DNA of 64,000 bases from Opitutus sp. (GCA_024998815.1 JACEUQ010000003.1:1-64000), one strand, 5' to 3'. Counted from the stretch's first letter, positions 1 through 8,631 are shown. Notes: a model not told the origin generated them from the letters alone. A program made the numbers and translations.

Positions 1-2
1 TG

Positions 3-2501
3 TTTCTCGCCTCGCTCGCCGCCTTGCCAACCGCCGACGCGGCCCCTGCACCGTCTGCTCCTGCCGCGCCTCTCTCACCTGCCGACCTGCAGTTTTTCGA
101 AACCAAAATCCGCCCGGTCCTCGACGACCAGTGTTACCGCTGCCACAGCCTCCAAGGCGGAAAAATCAAAGGCGGCCTGCGGCTCGACACCCGCGCGGCC
201 CTTCTTGAAGGCGGCGACAGCGGCCCCGCGATTGTCCCCGGCAAGCCCGACCAAAGCCTGCTCATCGAGGCCATCCGCTACAGCAATCCCGACCTGCGCA
301 TGCCCCCGAAGGGCAAACAGCTCCCCGACACCATTGTCGCCGACTTCGTCGAATGGATAAGCCGCGGCGCCCCTGATCCGCGTATCGCCGAAGCCCCCGC
401 AGCTAAAGGCTCCAGCCCGGCGCACCTTTATACTCCGAACAAAGACCACTGGGCCTTTAAGCCCGTCATCGCTCCACCGGTGCCCGAAACCCGCCACCCC
501 AAATGGTGCCAAAATCCGGTGGATAACTTCATCCTCTCCGGCCTTGAGGCTGCCGGACTCCAACCCAGCCCCGCGACCGATCGGCGCACCCTCATCCGCC
601 GCATCACCTACGACCTCACCGGCCTGCCGCCCACCGATCCCGAGATCTACGCCTTTCTCAACGACCGCGCCCCCGATGCCTACGCCAAAGTCGTCGATCG
701 CCTGCTCGCCTCCCCCCACTACGGAGAACACTCGGCCCGCGCCTGGCTCGATCTCGCCCGCTTCGCCGAAACCAAAGGCAGCGTGAAACGCGACCAAGAC
801 CCCCGCTATGCCGGCGCCTGGACCTATCGCGACTACGTCATCGACGCCTTTAACTCCGACAAGCCCTACCCCGCCTTCATCACCGAACAACTCGCCGCCG
901 ATGCCCTCGTCCTAAAATCCCTCGAGCGCAAAACCCTCCCCGGCGACCAATCCCCTGGCGACCGCCGCATCCTCGCCGCCATGGGCTTCCTCACCCTCGG
1001 CAACCAATTCGACGGCAGCACCAACGACGTCATCAACGACCGCATCGACGTCACCACCAAGGCATTCCTCGGCCTGACCGTTTCCTGCGCCCGCTGCCAC
1101 GACCACAAGTTCGACCCCGTTCCGACCAAAGACTACTACTCGCTCTACGGTATCTTCGCCAGCAGCACGCGGCCCAAACGCTACGACGACCAGCCCTCCC
1201 TTTTGCCCGTCGCCGACACCCCCGACTATCGCGACTACAAAGCAAAGCTCGCCGAACTCGACACCCTTGGAACCGCCCTGCGCGAGGAGTCCAAAGCCCT
1301 CCGTGCCGCTGGTGCCGAGATCAGCGCCGATAAACGCCGTGAACTCATCCGCCGTGAGGCCCGCCTCGCCGCCGACTACGGCGACCTCGAGGCGACTCAC
1401 GCCGGTGCCCCGCCCCGCGCCGACGTCCTCACCGACGTAAAAACTCCCAAGGACTATCCTGTGCTCATCCGCGGCGAGGCCCAAAACAAAGGTGAGGTTG
1501 TTCCGCGCCGCTTCCTCGAAATCCTCTCGCCAGAGCCCGCCAATCGCCCCGCCTACAAAACCGGCAGTGGCCGCCTCGATCTTGCCCGCGACATCGCCAG
1601 CCCCACCAACCCGCTCACGGCCCGCGTTCTGGTCAATCGCCTTTGGCAGCAACACTTCGGCCAAGGATTCGTGCCCACCCCCGACGACCTCGGCAACCAA
1701 TCCGCGCCCCCCAGCCACCCCGCCCTGCTCGATTACCTCGCCAGCCGTTTTGTTCAAGACGGCTGGTCTATTAAGGGCCTGCACCGCCGCATTGTCCTCA
1801 GCGCCACCTATCAGCAGGGCGACTCCGGCAACCTCTCGTTCGCCGAAAAAGACCCCTACAACCGCCTGCTCTGGCGCAGCAACCTGCGGCGCCTCGACCT
1901 TGAGCAAATGCACGACGCCATCCTCGCCATCTCCGGCCGCCTCGACCCGGCAATCGGCGGCAAGTCCGTGCGCCTCAGCAGCGAAGGCTTCGCGACCCGT
2001 CGGGCACTTTATACTTTTATAGACCGGCGTAACCCGCCCGAATTTTTCACCCAGTTCGACTTCCCCAACCCCGATGTCCCTAGCGGTAAGCGCTACGAAA
2101 CCACCGTGCCCCAGCAGGCCCTGTTCTTTATGAACAACCCGCTCGTCATCGAGACCGCCCGCAAGCTCACCCAGCGCCCCGCCTTCACCCAGCTCACACG
2201 TACAAACGAACGCGTCATTTTTCTTTATAACGCCATTCTGCAACGCCTCCCGTCGCAAAATGAAATCAAGCTCGCCACCACGTATGTAAACACCACCTAC
2301 GAGCTGCCCGCCAACTCGATCAACAAGTCCTCAGCACCTAAACCCGCGCAGCCCTTCCGCACCCAGCAAAACAATGGCCCCGGCCAGCGCTTTATTGATT
2401 TAGGTCCGGTTGGAGGAGCCCGCAACGAAGGCCCGCTCGACGCCTGGGCCCGCCTCGCCCACGCCCTATTCCAGGCCGACGAAGCGATCTACTACCATTG
2501 A
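3..2501 (+). CDS. PSD1/cytochrome-domain DUF1549-DUF1553 protein (5' end outside window)
   Basis: Large secreted protein of the planctomycete/verrucomicrobial type. The frame is open to the left edge and the first visible residues (FLASLAAL, then ADA-AP) look like the end of a signal peptide, so the true start lies upstream and the TTG at 24 is probably not the start. Counting from 24, a class I haem motif CYRCH lies at residues 37-41 (PSCyt1 domain), DUF1549 follows at about 145-360, a second CxxCH (CARCH) is at 355-359, and DUF1553 (motif RVLVNRLWQQHFG) fills roughly 515-790. Family members are predicted periplasmic c-type cytochrome-like proteins, usually encoded beside a DUF1501 sulfatase-like gene and linked to glycan degradation. 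No DUF1501 partner follows here. The exact reaction is unknown. Confidence 0.9.
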   Translation, partial: FLASLAALPTADAAPAPSAPAAPLSPADLQFFETKIRPVLDDQCYRCHSLQGGKIKGGLRLDTRAALLEGGDSGPAIVPGKPDQSLLIEAIRYSNPDLRMPPKGKQLPDTIVADFVEWISRGAPDPRIAEAPAAKGSSPAHLYTPNKDHWAFKPVIAPPVPETRHPKWCQNPVDNFILSGLEAAGLQPSPATDRRTLIRRITYDLTGLPPTDPEIYAFLNDRAPDAYAKVVDRLLASPHYGEHSARAWLDLARFAETKGSVKRDQDPRYAGAWTYRDYVIDAFNSDKPYPAFITEQLAADALVLKSLERKTLPGDQSPGDRRILAAMGFLTLGNQFDGSTNDVINDRIDVTTKAFLGLTVSCARCHDHKFDPVPTKDYYSLYGIFASSTRPKRYDDQPSLLPVADTPDYRDYKAKLAELDTLGTALREESKALRAAGAEISADKRRELIRREARLAADYGDLEATHAGAPPRADVLTDVKTPKDYPVLIRGEAQNKGEVVPRRFLEILSPEPANRPAYKTGSGRLDLARDIASPTNPLTARVLVNRLWQQHFGQGFVPTPDDLGNQSAPPSHPALLDYLASRFVQDGWSIKGLHRRIVLSATYQQGDSGNLSFAEKDPYNRLLWRSNLRRLDLEQMHDAILAISGRLDPAIGGKSVRLSSEGFATRRALYTFIDRRNPPEFFTQFDFPNPDVPSGKRYETTVPQQALFFMNNPLVIETARKLTQRPAFTQLTRTNERVIFLYNAILQRLPSQNEIKLATTYVNTTYELPANSINKSSAPKPAQPFRTQQNNGPGQRFIDLGPVGGARNEGPLDAWARLAHALFQADEAIYYH

Positions 2502-2674
2502 GCGGACCGCGCCGCAGATGCCACGGAGGTCATCCCTCCGACTCGTTCTCGTTCTCTTACTCCTACTCGTTCTCCCGCCTCCGCCTCTGGATGCCGGCGA
2601 GGACGGCAAGCGCCCCTCTGCCCCGGCGCTCCACCGGCCTCCGCCCCCTCGCGCCCCACCCGCCTTACAGTGTT

Positions 2675-3091
2675 TTAACCGCCAGCCATCACCGGCCGGA
2701 AACCCGCCTCGGTGAGAATCCGCGCCACCTCATCGCGTTTGTCGCCCTGCACCTCGATTTGGCCGTCCTTAACCGTGCCGCCGCAGCCGCACGCCTTCTG
2801 CATTTTTTTGGCGAGCTGCTCCTTCTCCGGCAAACCGATGCCCACAAACGCCCGCGCCACCGTGACGGTCTTGCCGCCCCGTCCAGCGGTCATGCGCAAC
2901 ACCTCGACGCGCCCTCGATTTTTCGCCGGCTTCGTCTCGCCCGCTTTAGGCGTTTCGCTATCGGCAGCCTGCGCCGACACAGGAGCCGCCGCGCCCACCG
3001 GCCGACTCGGCAGTGCCAAGCCGCCCAAGGCGCCGAAGGGGTTTTGCCCCAAGTTCTGCCCGCCATCCGTCGCGATTTTGTCTTTGCTCAT
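2675..3091 (-). CDS. SUI1/eIF1-family translation initiation factor (YciH-like)
   Basis: A 138-residue protein whose C-terminal 80 residues form an SUI1 domain (GRGGKTVTVARAFVG, then KKMQKACGCGGTVKDGQIE and the ending GDKRDEVARIL). The bacterial homologue YciH is about 108 residues, so this one has an extra N-terminal linker of about 55 residues rich in Ala, Pro and Gly. I chose the ATG at 3091 (MSKDKIA) and not an upstream in-frame ATG at 3175, because homology-like sequence begins only here. It is convergent with the preceding cytochrome-domain gene. Its role in bacteria, fidelity of start-site selection on the 30S subunit, is inferred from the family. Confidence 0.88.
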   Translation of the reverse strand: MSKDKIATDGGQNLGQNPFGALGGLALPSRPVGAAAPVSAQAADSETPKAGETKPAKNRGRVEVLRMTAGRGGKTVTVARAFVGIGLPEKEQLAKKMQKACGCGGTVKDGQIEVQGDKRDEVARILTEAGFRPVMAGG

Positions 3092-3384
3092 AATGGTTAA
3101 ACCCGAAGCCCGTAAGCCCTCACTTGAATGATATCCCAATGGAGTTAGCGGAAAAATTTCAAGCGATAGCCGCACAACGGTTCATTTAAAATCGCGGGTG
3201 AGTGCAGGCCGCATCAGTTGAGCCCCTGGCGACGGGGTCCAGCATTTTATAACCACAAAAATCGGGTTCTGACCCGAACGCCGTACCGAGATAAATTTAC
3301 CGGCACGTTCTCTCTCCACCTAGCGCCGGAATCGTCACCGTGCCCGTTTTGTCCCGTGGGTTAGCGCGTTAAAACCTGTTACTA
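3092..3384. other. Intergenic region without a recognisable gene
   Basis: About 290 bases between the SUI1 gene and the left end of the IS630 remnant. I see no coding region, hairpin terminator or RNA gene here. It should contain the promoter of the SUI1 gene on the minus strand. Confidence 0.5.
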
Positions 3385-4163
3385 GTGTAGTGTGCGAGAA
3401 ATAGCGTAACTAAATTAACGGCCGAGCGTCTGTAGCTGAATGAGAAAAGCAGCCCCAGTTAATTTGAAGGAGGAGCAGAAGGCCGAATTGAGCGCATGGG
3501 CGAAACGAGGCGGCACACCGCAGAAGCATGCCCAGCGGTGCCGGATCGTGCTGCTTGCCGCTGAAGGCAACGGCAACGAATGGATCGGCAATAAGTTGGG
3601 AATGAGTCGGCAGAAGGTGGCGCGCTGGCGGGGGCGTTATTTGGAGTCGGGGTTGCCGGGACTGCTACGGGACCGTGCCGGGCGAGGTCGTCGCGCCAAG
3701 ATCAAGCCGGAGGACAAGGCCGAACTGATACGGCGCACACTGGAGGAAACACCTCCCATGGCGACACAGTGGAGCACGCGGCGCATGGCGGCAGTCAGCG
3801 GACTGGCCGCCAGCAGCGTAGGCCTGATCTGGCGCAACCACGGAGTGAAACCGCACTTGGTGCGGGGCTTCAAATTATCGAAGGACAAGCGCTTTGTGGA
3901 GAAGCTCGAGGAGATCGTCGGGCTCTATCTCAACGCCCCCGAGCACGCCTTGGTTTTGTGCTGCGATGAAAAAAGCCAGATCCAAGCTCTGGACCGCAGC
4001 CAACCCGGCCTGCCTTTGCGACAAGGCAAGGTGGCAACCCAAACCCACGACTATAAGCGTCACGGCACCACAACACTCTTCGCCGCCCTCAATATGGCCG
4101 ACGGAAAGGTCATCGGTACCTGCCAAAAACGCCACCGCCATCAGGAATGGTTGAAGTTCCTGC
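3385..4163 (+). mobile_element. IS630-family element, 3' part missing
   Basis: IS630 elements insert at TA. A TA at 3383-3384 precedes a plausible left end (GTGTAGTGTGCGAG) about 55 bases before the transposase start. The element stops abruptly at 4163, where the IS21-type element begins. The expected right half (second and third catalytic motifs and right terminal repeat) is not found on the other side of the IS21 element, so it was lost and not merely interrupted. Confidence 0.7.
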
Positions 4164-4168
4164 TGTGA
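3440..4168 (+). pseudogene. IS630-family transposase, truncated
   Basis: The first 240 or so residues of an IS630 transposase: an N-terminal helix-turn-helix (NEWIGNKLGMSRQKVARWRGR) followed by a linker and the start of the DDE domain, with the first catalytic Asp in VLCCDEKSQ at about residue 178. A complete protein, such as the one at 51265-52332, is about 355 residues and also has LDN and NxVE motifs. These are missing because the frame runs into the IS21 terminal repeat at 4164 and stops at TGA. The two IS630 proteins in this window are clearly different family members. Not functional. Confidence 0.88.
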
Positions 4169-4203
4169 GCGGCGAGCGGGAAAGCGTCTATTTCTGGCGG
4201 TTA
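4164..4203 (+). repeat. IS21-type left terminal inverted repeat, copy 1
   Basis: A 40-bp end starting TGTGAGCGGCGAGCGGGAAA and finishing CTGGCGGTTA. It pairs with 7506-7545 on the other strand, differing in about 10 central positions. Confidence 0.92.
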
Positions 4204-4240
4204 GGAATTCACTTCTTCTTCGGTGGATCTTCTTCCCATT

Positions 4241-4260
4241 TTAAAGAGTGAAACTCTTCT
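4241..4260. promoter_or_regulatory. Palindrome near the IS21-type left end
   Basis: AAGAGT-GAA-ACTCTT at 4244-4258, embedded in a stretch with repeated CTTCTTC motifs between the left terminal repeat and the first gene. In copy 2 (50951-50965) the bases differ but the palindrome is kept and is one pair longer. It may be a transposase or repressor site, or may block read-through from outside. Function is inferred. Confidence 0.45.
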
Positions 4261-4355
4261 TCAGTGGGTGGGTTTTCTTCCCTGTCCGGCTGGGGATATG
4301 GGGGATGCGAATGGGTGGAGATTGAACCGGCGGGACGCTTGGCGGATGCACAGCG

Positions 4356-4913
4356 ATGCATCCAACCGGTTCACGCAAGTGTTTGCACTGTGCCGATTTC
4401 TTTCTGCCCGACGCGCATAACCGCGAGCGTCAGCGCTACTGCGGGAAGCCGGGATGCCGACGGGCGAGCCGGGCGGCCAGTCAGGCCAAATGGTTGGCGA
4501 AGCCGGAGAACCTCGACCACTGGAAAGGCCCAGAAAATGTCCAACGGGTGCAGGAGTGGCGGAAGGCCAATCCGGGGTACTCAAGGCGGAGGGGGCCGCG
4601 ACGGCGGGTGGCGTTACAAGACATCCCAACTACGCAATCCGTTGTGCACCAGCCTAAAGCCGAGCCGGTCGCCGAGGTGGCGTTACCGAATCCCTGCGCG
4701 GCGTTACAAGACAGCTGGGAGTCGCAAAACCCTGTGCTCGTGGGGCTTATCGCGCAGTTCGCCGGAGTGACGTTACAAGAGGACCTCGAACCCATGCTGC
4801 GACACCTGCAATCCCGGGGGCGGGTGATCCTGGGCATCGACGTCCAGCCGCCCGATTATGCAAAAACAACCGATCGATCGCGAACAACTCCGGCGCACGC
4901 CGGCCCAGTTTAG
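4356..4913 (+). CDS. IS21-associated zinc-finger-like accessory protein
   Basis: A 185-residue protein. Its first 40 residues hold a putative zinc site: CLHC at 8-11 and YCGKPGCRR at about 28-36, a spacing like that of small zinc-binding DNA-binding proteins. Basic, Trp-rich sequence follows (WLAKPENLDHW, RKANPGYSRRRG), then an apparently low-complexity half in which VALQD, AALQD and VTLQED recur. Proteins of this look often accompany transposase genes in PVC bacteria, but I know no assigned function. It overlaps the next gene by 56 bases. The copy at 50296-50853 differs by only a few residues (CADFF/CVDFF, NPCAALQDSW/NPCVPLQDRW), so both have been kept intact. Confidence 0.7.
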   Translation: MHPTGSRKCLHCADFFLPDAHNRERQRYCGKPGCRRASRAASQAKWLAKPENLDHWKGPENVQRVQEWRKANPGYSRRRGPRRRVALQDIPTTQSVVHQPKAEPVAEVALPNPCAALQDSWESQNPVLVGLIAQFAGVTLQEDLEPMLRHLQSRGRVILGIDVQPPDYAKTTDRSRTTPAHAGPV

Positions 4914-5217
4914 CTGGCTGGACCACCGGCTGGTGCGGGGCAATTACCTGGGGCGGGCCAGTGCCCCCGCCTGGGGACTTTATCTGGTCCTGGTAACCGT
5001 GGGTGACGCCGACGGGCTGAGTTACTACGCCACGCGCACCCTGGCCCGGCTGCTCACGCTCAGCGAGGACGGCCTGGTCGAGGCGCGTCGGCAGTTAATC
5101 GAGGCCGGGGTGATCGCCTACGCCGCGCCACTTTACCAGGTGCTTTCCTTGGACCGGGGCAGGCCATCGCACACGCTGGCGGTAACGCCGTCGCCGAGCC
5201 GGGAGGTGGGGGCGTGA
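4858..5217 (+). CDS. IS21-associated small winged-helix-like protein
   Basis: A 119-residue protein with a predicted helix-turn-helix or winged-helix core (TRTLARLLTLSEDGLVEARRQ, then a beta-rich end GVIAYAAPLYQVL), resembling the initiator-like small proteins of some IS21 relatives. It starts inside the preceding gene and its TGA overlaps the GTG start of istA (GTGA at 5214-5217), so translational coupling is likely. Copy 2 encodes nearly the same protein. A DNA-binding role in transposition or its control is inferred. Confidence 0.65.
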   Translation: MQKQPIDREQLRRTPAQFSWLDHRLVRGNYLGRASAPAWGLYLVLVTVGDADGLSYYATRTLARLLTLSEDGLVEARRQLIEAGVIAYAAPLYQVLSLDRGRPSHTLAVTPSPSREVGA

Positions 5218-6680
5218 TCAATTACGAACTGTATTGCCGGATAAAACAGGCGGAGGCTGCCGGTCACAGTGCGCCGCAAATCACCCGCTCGCTCCAGTTG
5301 CACGTGCAGACGGTGAGGCGCTGGCAGGCGCAGGAAAAGTACGCGCGCAGCCAGGCCGCGCAGGTGCCTAGGCCAAGCAAGCTCGACGTGCACAAGCCGG
5401 CGATCGCGCGGTGGCTGGAGGCCCATCCGTTCACCGCCATGCAGCTCTGGCAAAAGGTGCGCGAGCGGGGGTACACGGGCGGGTATTCAATTTTGAAAGA
5501 CTACGTGCGGCGGGTGCGGCCGAGGAACCTGGAGGCGTTTCTTACCCTCAAGTTTGCCCCCGGCCAGACCGCGCAGGTGGACTGGGGCAGCTTTGGCTCG
5601 GTGGAGGTGGACGGCACCCGGCGGGCTTTAAGTTTTTTCGTCATGGTTTTGGGCTACAGCCGGTTCCTGCATGTGGAATTTACCCTCGGGCAGGGCCAGG
5701 AGTGGTGGCTGGGCTGTCACCGGCGCGCCTTTGAAAAACTCGGCGGGGTGCCGCGCGAGGTGATGGTCGATAACTGCAAGACGGCCGTCCTCTCGCATGT
5801 GCCCGGGACCGACCCGGTGTACAACGCCCAGTACCTGGACTTTGCCCGGCACTACGGGTTTACGATAAAAGCGTGCGGGCCGGGGCATCCGCAGTCCAAG
5901 GGCATGGTGGAAAACGCGGTGGGTTACGTGAAAAAAAGCTTCCTTGGCGGGAGGCAGATGAATGGGTTTACCGAGCTGGGGCCGGCCGCCAGCTTGTGGC
6001 TGGAAACGGTGGCCAACGTGCGCGTGCACGCTGAAACCCAGGGCCGGCCGGTGGACCGGCTGCCCGAGGAGCGCGCTGCGCTCCTGCCGCTTAACCCGGT
6101 GGCCAGTCCGGCGGTGCGCACCTTAAGCGTGCGGGCGTCGCGGCGGTGCCGGGTGAGTATCGAAACGAACCGCTACTCGGTGCCCACGAAGTTTGCCGGG
6201 GCGCTACTCACCGCGCAGATCGAGGGGGCGCAGGTGAGGTTTTATGCGGACCGCACCCTGGTGGCCGAGCATGCCCGCAGTTTTGCCCGCCGCGCCGATG
6301 TGGAAAACCCCGAGCATGTGCGCGAACTCGAGGAGCGCAAACGGCAGGGGGCGCGGCAGCGCCTGCGGCTACGGTTTTTGGAACTGAGCCCGGCGGCACC
6401 CGCCTACCAACGGGGGCTGGAGGAGCGCCGGCTCAACGCGGGACACCACCTGGCGACTATCGTGGGTTTGGTGGCCCTGTATGGAACGGAGGCAGTCGGC
6501 CGGGCGATCGAAAGCGCCCATGAACTCGGCGCCTACTCCAGCGATTACATCCTCAACTTGCTCGAACAACGCGCGCGGGCCTTGCCGCAAGCCGGGCCGA
6601 TCCACCTCACCCGCGCCGACGCGTTGGCCGCACTGGAACTCGAACTGCGTCCCCCGGATTTAAGCCCCTATACCCAATGA
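5214..6680 (+). CDS. istA: IS21-family transposase IstA
   Basis: A 488-residue DDE transposase that catalyses strand cleavage and transfer. An N-terminal helix-turn-helix (GHSAPQITRSLQLHVQTVRR) is at 18-38. The retroviral-type integrase core follows with Asp in QVDWGSFG (about 123), Asp in MVDNCKT (about 184) and Glu in KGMVENAVGY (about 231), and then a C-terminal beta domain (VSIETNRYSVP). It begins with GTG coupled to the upstream gene and ends in an ATGA overlap with istB. The copy at 48529-49995 differs at only a handful of residues near the N-terminus. Length and motifs are those of an active enzyme. Confidence 0.97.
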   Translation: MINYELYCRIKQAEAAGHSAPQITRSLQLHVQTVRRWQAQEKYARSQAAQVPRPSKLDVHKPAIARWLEAHPFTAMQLWQKVRERGYTGGYSILKDYVRRVRPRNLEAFLTLKFAPGQTAQVDWGSFGSVEVDGTRRALSFFVMVLGYSRFLHVEFTLGQGQEWWLGCHRRAFEKLGGVPREVMVDNCKTAVLSHVPGTDPVYNAQYLDFARHYGFTIKACGPGHPQSKGMVENAVGYVKKSFLGGRQMNGFTELGPAASLWLETVANVRVHAETQGRPVDRLPEERAALLPLNPVASPAVRTLSVRASRRCRVSIETNRYSVPTKFAGALLTAQIEGAQVRFYADRTLVAEHARSFARRADVENPEHVRELEERKRQGARQRLRLRFLELSPAAPAYQRGLEERRLNAGHHLATIVGLVALYGTEAVGRAIESAHELGAYSSDYILNLLEQRARALPQAGPIHLTRADALAALELELRPPDLSPYTQ

Positions 6681-7444
6681 AAACAGAACCCGAAAAACCC
6701 GATTTATTAAAAGACCAGCTCAAGTATCTGAAACTCGGTTACCTGTTGCGTCACCACGGCGAACTGACGGCCGAGGCGGCCAAGGCGCGCTGTTCGCACG
6801 CCGAATTTTTACGCCGACTGGTGCAGGCCGAGACCCAGGACCGCCAGATCCGGGCGCTGGAGCGGCGTATCCAGGCGGCGCGCTTCCCGGTCAAGAAAAC
6901 CGTCGACCAGTTCCAGTGGGACTGGCCCAAGGAGTTGAACGAAGCGCAGGTGCGGCACCTCTTCGAACTGGGCTTTGTCAAGGAGCGCACCAACGCGGTG
7001 TTTTGCGGTGGTGTGGGGCTTGGGAAGACACATCTCGCGAGCGCGTTGGGCTACGCGGCCTGCCAGGCGGGTTACACGGTGCTGTTTACGACGGCGGTGG
7101 ACGCGATCAACGCCCTGGTCACCGCCCAGTCCCTGCACCGGTTGCAAGCCGAGTTGAAGCGTTACATGACCCCTGCGGTGCTCGTGCTCGATGAGGTCGG
7201 CTACCTGCCGCTCGACAAGTCGGGGGCCGACCTGCTCTTCCAGATCGTCAGCCAACGCTACGAACGCGGCTCGCTGATCGTCACCACCAACAAGGCCTAC
7301 AAACACTGGGCAGGGATCTTTAACAACGACGCTGGCATCACCGCGGCGATCCTGGACCGCCTACTGCACCGGGCCCAGACCGTCGTCATCGAGGGCAAAT
7401 CCTACCGCATGAAAGACCGCCTGGCCGACGAACCTGCAAGCTGA
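6677..7444 (+). CDS. istB: IS21-family helper ATPase IstB
   Basis: A 255-residue AAA+ ATPase that assembles on target DNA and activates IstA. Walker A is GVGLGKTH at about residue 112, Walker B is VLVLDEVGYLPLD at about 170, and the sensor region is RGSLIVTTNKAYKHW. The start overlaps the istA stop (ATGA), as is usual for the pair. The copy 2 protein differs only at residue 8 (Pro to Thr). Confidence 0.97.
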   Translation: MKTEPEKPDLLKDQLKYLKLGYLLRHHGELTAEAAKARCSHAEFLRRLVQAETQDRQIRALERRIQAARFPVKKTVDQFQWDWPKELNEAQVRHLFELGFVKERTNAVFCGGVGLGKTHLASALGYAACQAGYTVLFTTAVDAINALVTAQSLHRLQAELKRYMTPAVLVLDEVGYLPLDKSGADLLFQIVSQRYERGSLIVTTNKAYKHWAGIFNNDAGITAAILDRLLHRAQTVVIEGKSYRMKDRLADEPAS

Positions 7445-7505
7445 CCGGGCCTGATGATCGGCCCCTGGCGGGGCCGGTCATCGGCTTTTACGACAGGTGA
7501 TTTTG

Positions 7506-7545
7506 TAACCGCCAGAAATAGACGGTGTTCGCGCCGCCGCTCACA
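7506..7545 (-). repeat. IS21-type right terminal inverted repeat, copy 1
   Basis: The reverse complement starts TGTGAGCGGCGGCGCGAACA. The terminal 11 and inner 19 bases equal those of the left end. Confidence 0.92.
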
Positions 7546-7561
7546 CGCGGACGCACTTTTC

Positions 7562-7585
7562 GTGGCCTTGAACGTGAGCTCAAGG
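7562..7585. repeat. 24-bp REP-like nested palindrome
   Basis: A copy of the CCTTGAGCTCACGCTCAAGG-type repeat, in inverse orientation to the copy at 8419-8442. Each unit is itself a hairpin (CCTTGAG/CTCAAGG) followed by CCAC. Four copies are in the window. Confidence 0.7.
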
Positions 7586-7689
7586 TGTTTGCCCAAAGGT
7601 ATCCGATCCGCAGGCGCCAAGTAAGTAAGCTCATCGTGATCGCGAATTGGCATAAAACTCAAACGACTCTCCCAAAAGAATCCCCCCCC

Positions 7690-8370
7690 ATGAGAATGCG
7701 CTTCACCAACCGGACCGAGGCCGGAAAAATGCTAGCCAAGTCCCTCGCGGCCCATGAAGGCACCCCTGGCCTGCTGGTGCTGGCGCTACCGCGCGGTGGC
7801 GTCCCGGTGGCCTATGAAGTGGCGCGAGCCCTGAAGGCACCACTCGACGTGTTTGTCGTGCGTAAGCTGGGTGTCCCCGACAACCCTGAGCTGGCCATGG
7901 GTGCGATCGCCAGCGGTGGCGTGCGGGTTTTGAACGAAAGCGTCGTCACCATGCTTGGCCTGTCGCCGCTTATGATCGACGAAGTGGCGCGACGGGAACT
8001 CAAGGAACTGGAGCGCCGTGAAATCGCTTACCGCAACCACCGCCCTCCGCTGACCATCCGCGGCCGCACCGTGATTGTGATCGATGACGGTATCGCAACG
8101 GGTTCGACCATGCGCGCCGCAATTGAGGCGCTCCGCCAACTCAATCCGGCTCGCCTCATCGTGGCCACGCCCACGGTGGCGTGGTCCACAGCGGAAGAAC
8201 TGAGGTCGGAAGTGGATGAGTTCTGCGCTTTGATCACCCCGGAGAACTTCAACTCAGTCGGCGAGTGGTACGTCGAGTTTCCGCAGACCTCCGACGAGGA
8301 GGTGTGTGCTCTGCTAGAAAAAGCCCATACGGCGCTACTGCGGCCCGCACATTCACCCCGCGGGCCCTGA
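7690..8370 (+). CDS. Phosphoribosyltransferase-domain protein
   Basis: A 226-residue type I PRTase-like protein. The PRPP-binding loop is clear (VIVIDDGIATGSTMRAA, about residues 121-137) and the N-terminal LALPRGGVPVAYEVAR matches the stand-alone Rv0571c-like family, often annotated as predicted phosphoribosyltransferase. These proteins are found across bacteria with no settled substrate. I chose the ATG at 7690; six bases on there is a second ATG (7696). Longer upstream frames run through the IS21 end and repeats. The gene lies between two inverted 24-bp repeats. Confidence 0.85.
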   Translation: MRMRFTNRTEAGKMLAKSLAAHEGTPGLLVLALPRGGVPVAYEVARALKAPLDVFVVRKLGVPDNPELAMGAIASGGVRVLNESVVTMLGLSPLMIDEVARRELKELERREIAYRNHRPPLTIRGRTVIVIDDGIATGSTMRAAIEALRQLNPARLIVATPTVAWSTAEELRSEVDEFCALITPENFNSVGEWYVEFPQTSDEEVCALLEKAHTALLRPAHSPRGP

Positions 8371-8418
8371 ATTGTTACAATTCGAGATTCAAGGGGCGGA
8401 TTCAGGTCGCTCGAGTAT

Positions 8419-8442
8419 CCTTGAGCTCACGCTCAAGGCCAC
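8419..8442. repeat. 24-bp REP-like nested palindrome
   Basis: CCTTGAG-CTCACG-CTCAAGG followed by CCAC. Inverted relative to 7562-7585; matches 46613-46636 with one mismatch. Confidence 0.72.
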
Positions 8443-8540
8443 GCGCATCGTGGATTCGTGTGTCAGCACGAGGTATTCCACCCCAAGCACGGTCCGCACC
8501 TGCAGCAATTCCCTCCCCCTAGGTTTCAACGTCCAAACAT

Positions 8541-8603
8541 TTGGCCGGGGACGGCCAACGCTACACAAGATCGAGAGGTGTAGGGTTGGCCGTCCCTGGC
8601 CAA
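8541..8603. terminator. Long GC-rich hairpin between convergent genes
   Basis: Arms TTGGCCGGGGACGGCCAACG and CGTCCCTGGCCAA (8541-8565 with 8579-8603) pair over about 25 bases around a 13-base loop. It sits between the ends of two convergent genes and could stop transcription both ways. The same repeat occurs at 52407-52480. Confidence 0.6.
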
Positions 8604-8631
8604 TCTGCTTCATCTTGATCTGAAATCAGTA

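Larger units (their letters stand above)
4164..7545 (+). mobile_element. IS21-type element, copy 1 (four genes, 3,382 bp)
   Basis: The ends are 40-bp imperfect inverted repeats starting TGTGAGCGGCG, with 11 outer and 19 inner bases identical. The element carries two accessory genes, then istA and istB, all on the plus strand with overlapping stops and starts. A second copy of exactly the same length lies at 47664-51045 in the opposite orientation. Unlike copy 2, copy 1 has no target duplication: the left flank is GTTCCTGC and the right flank is CGCGGACG. This means one flank was deleted or exchanged after insertion. Confidence 0.95.

Noticed and set aside
912-2258. A 448-codon open frame on the minus strand opposite the cytochrome-domain gene
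   Set aside because: Its composition is Gly/Val-rich and shows no domain. It is the codon-position shadow of the real gene on the plus strand in GC-rich DNA.
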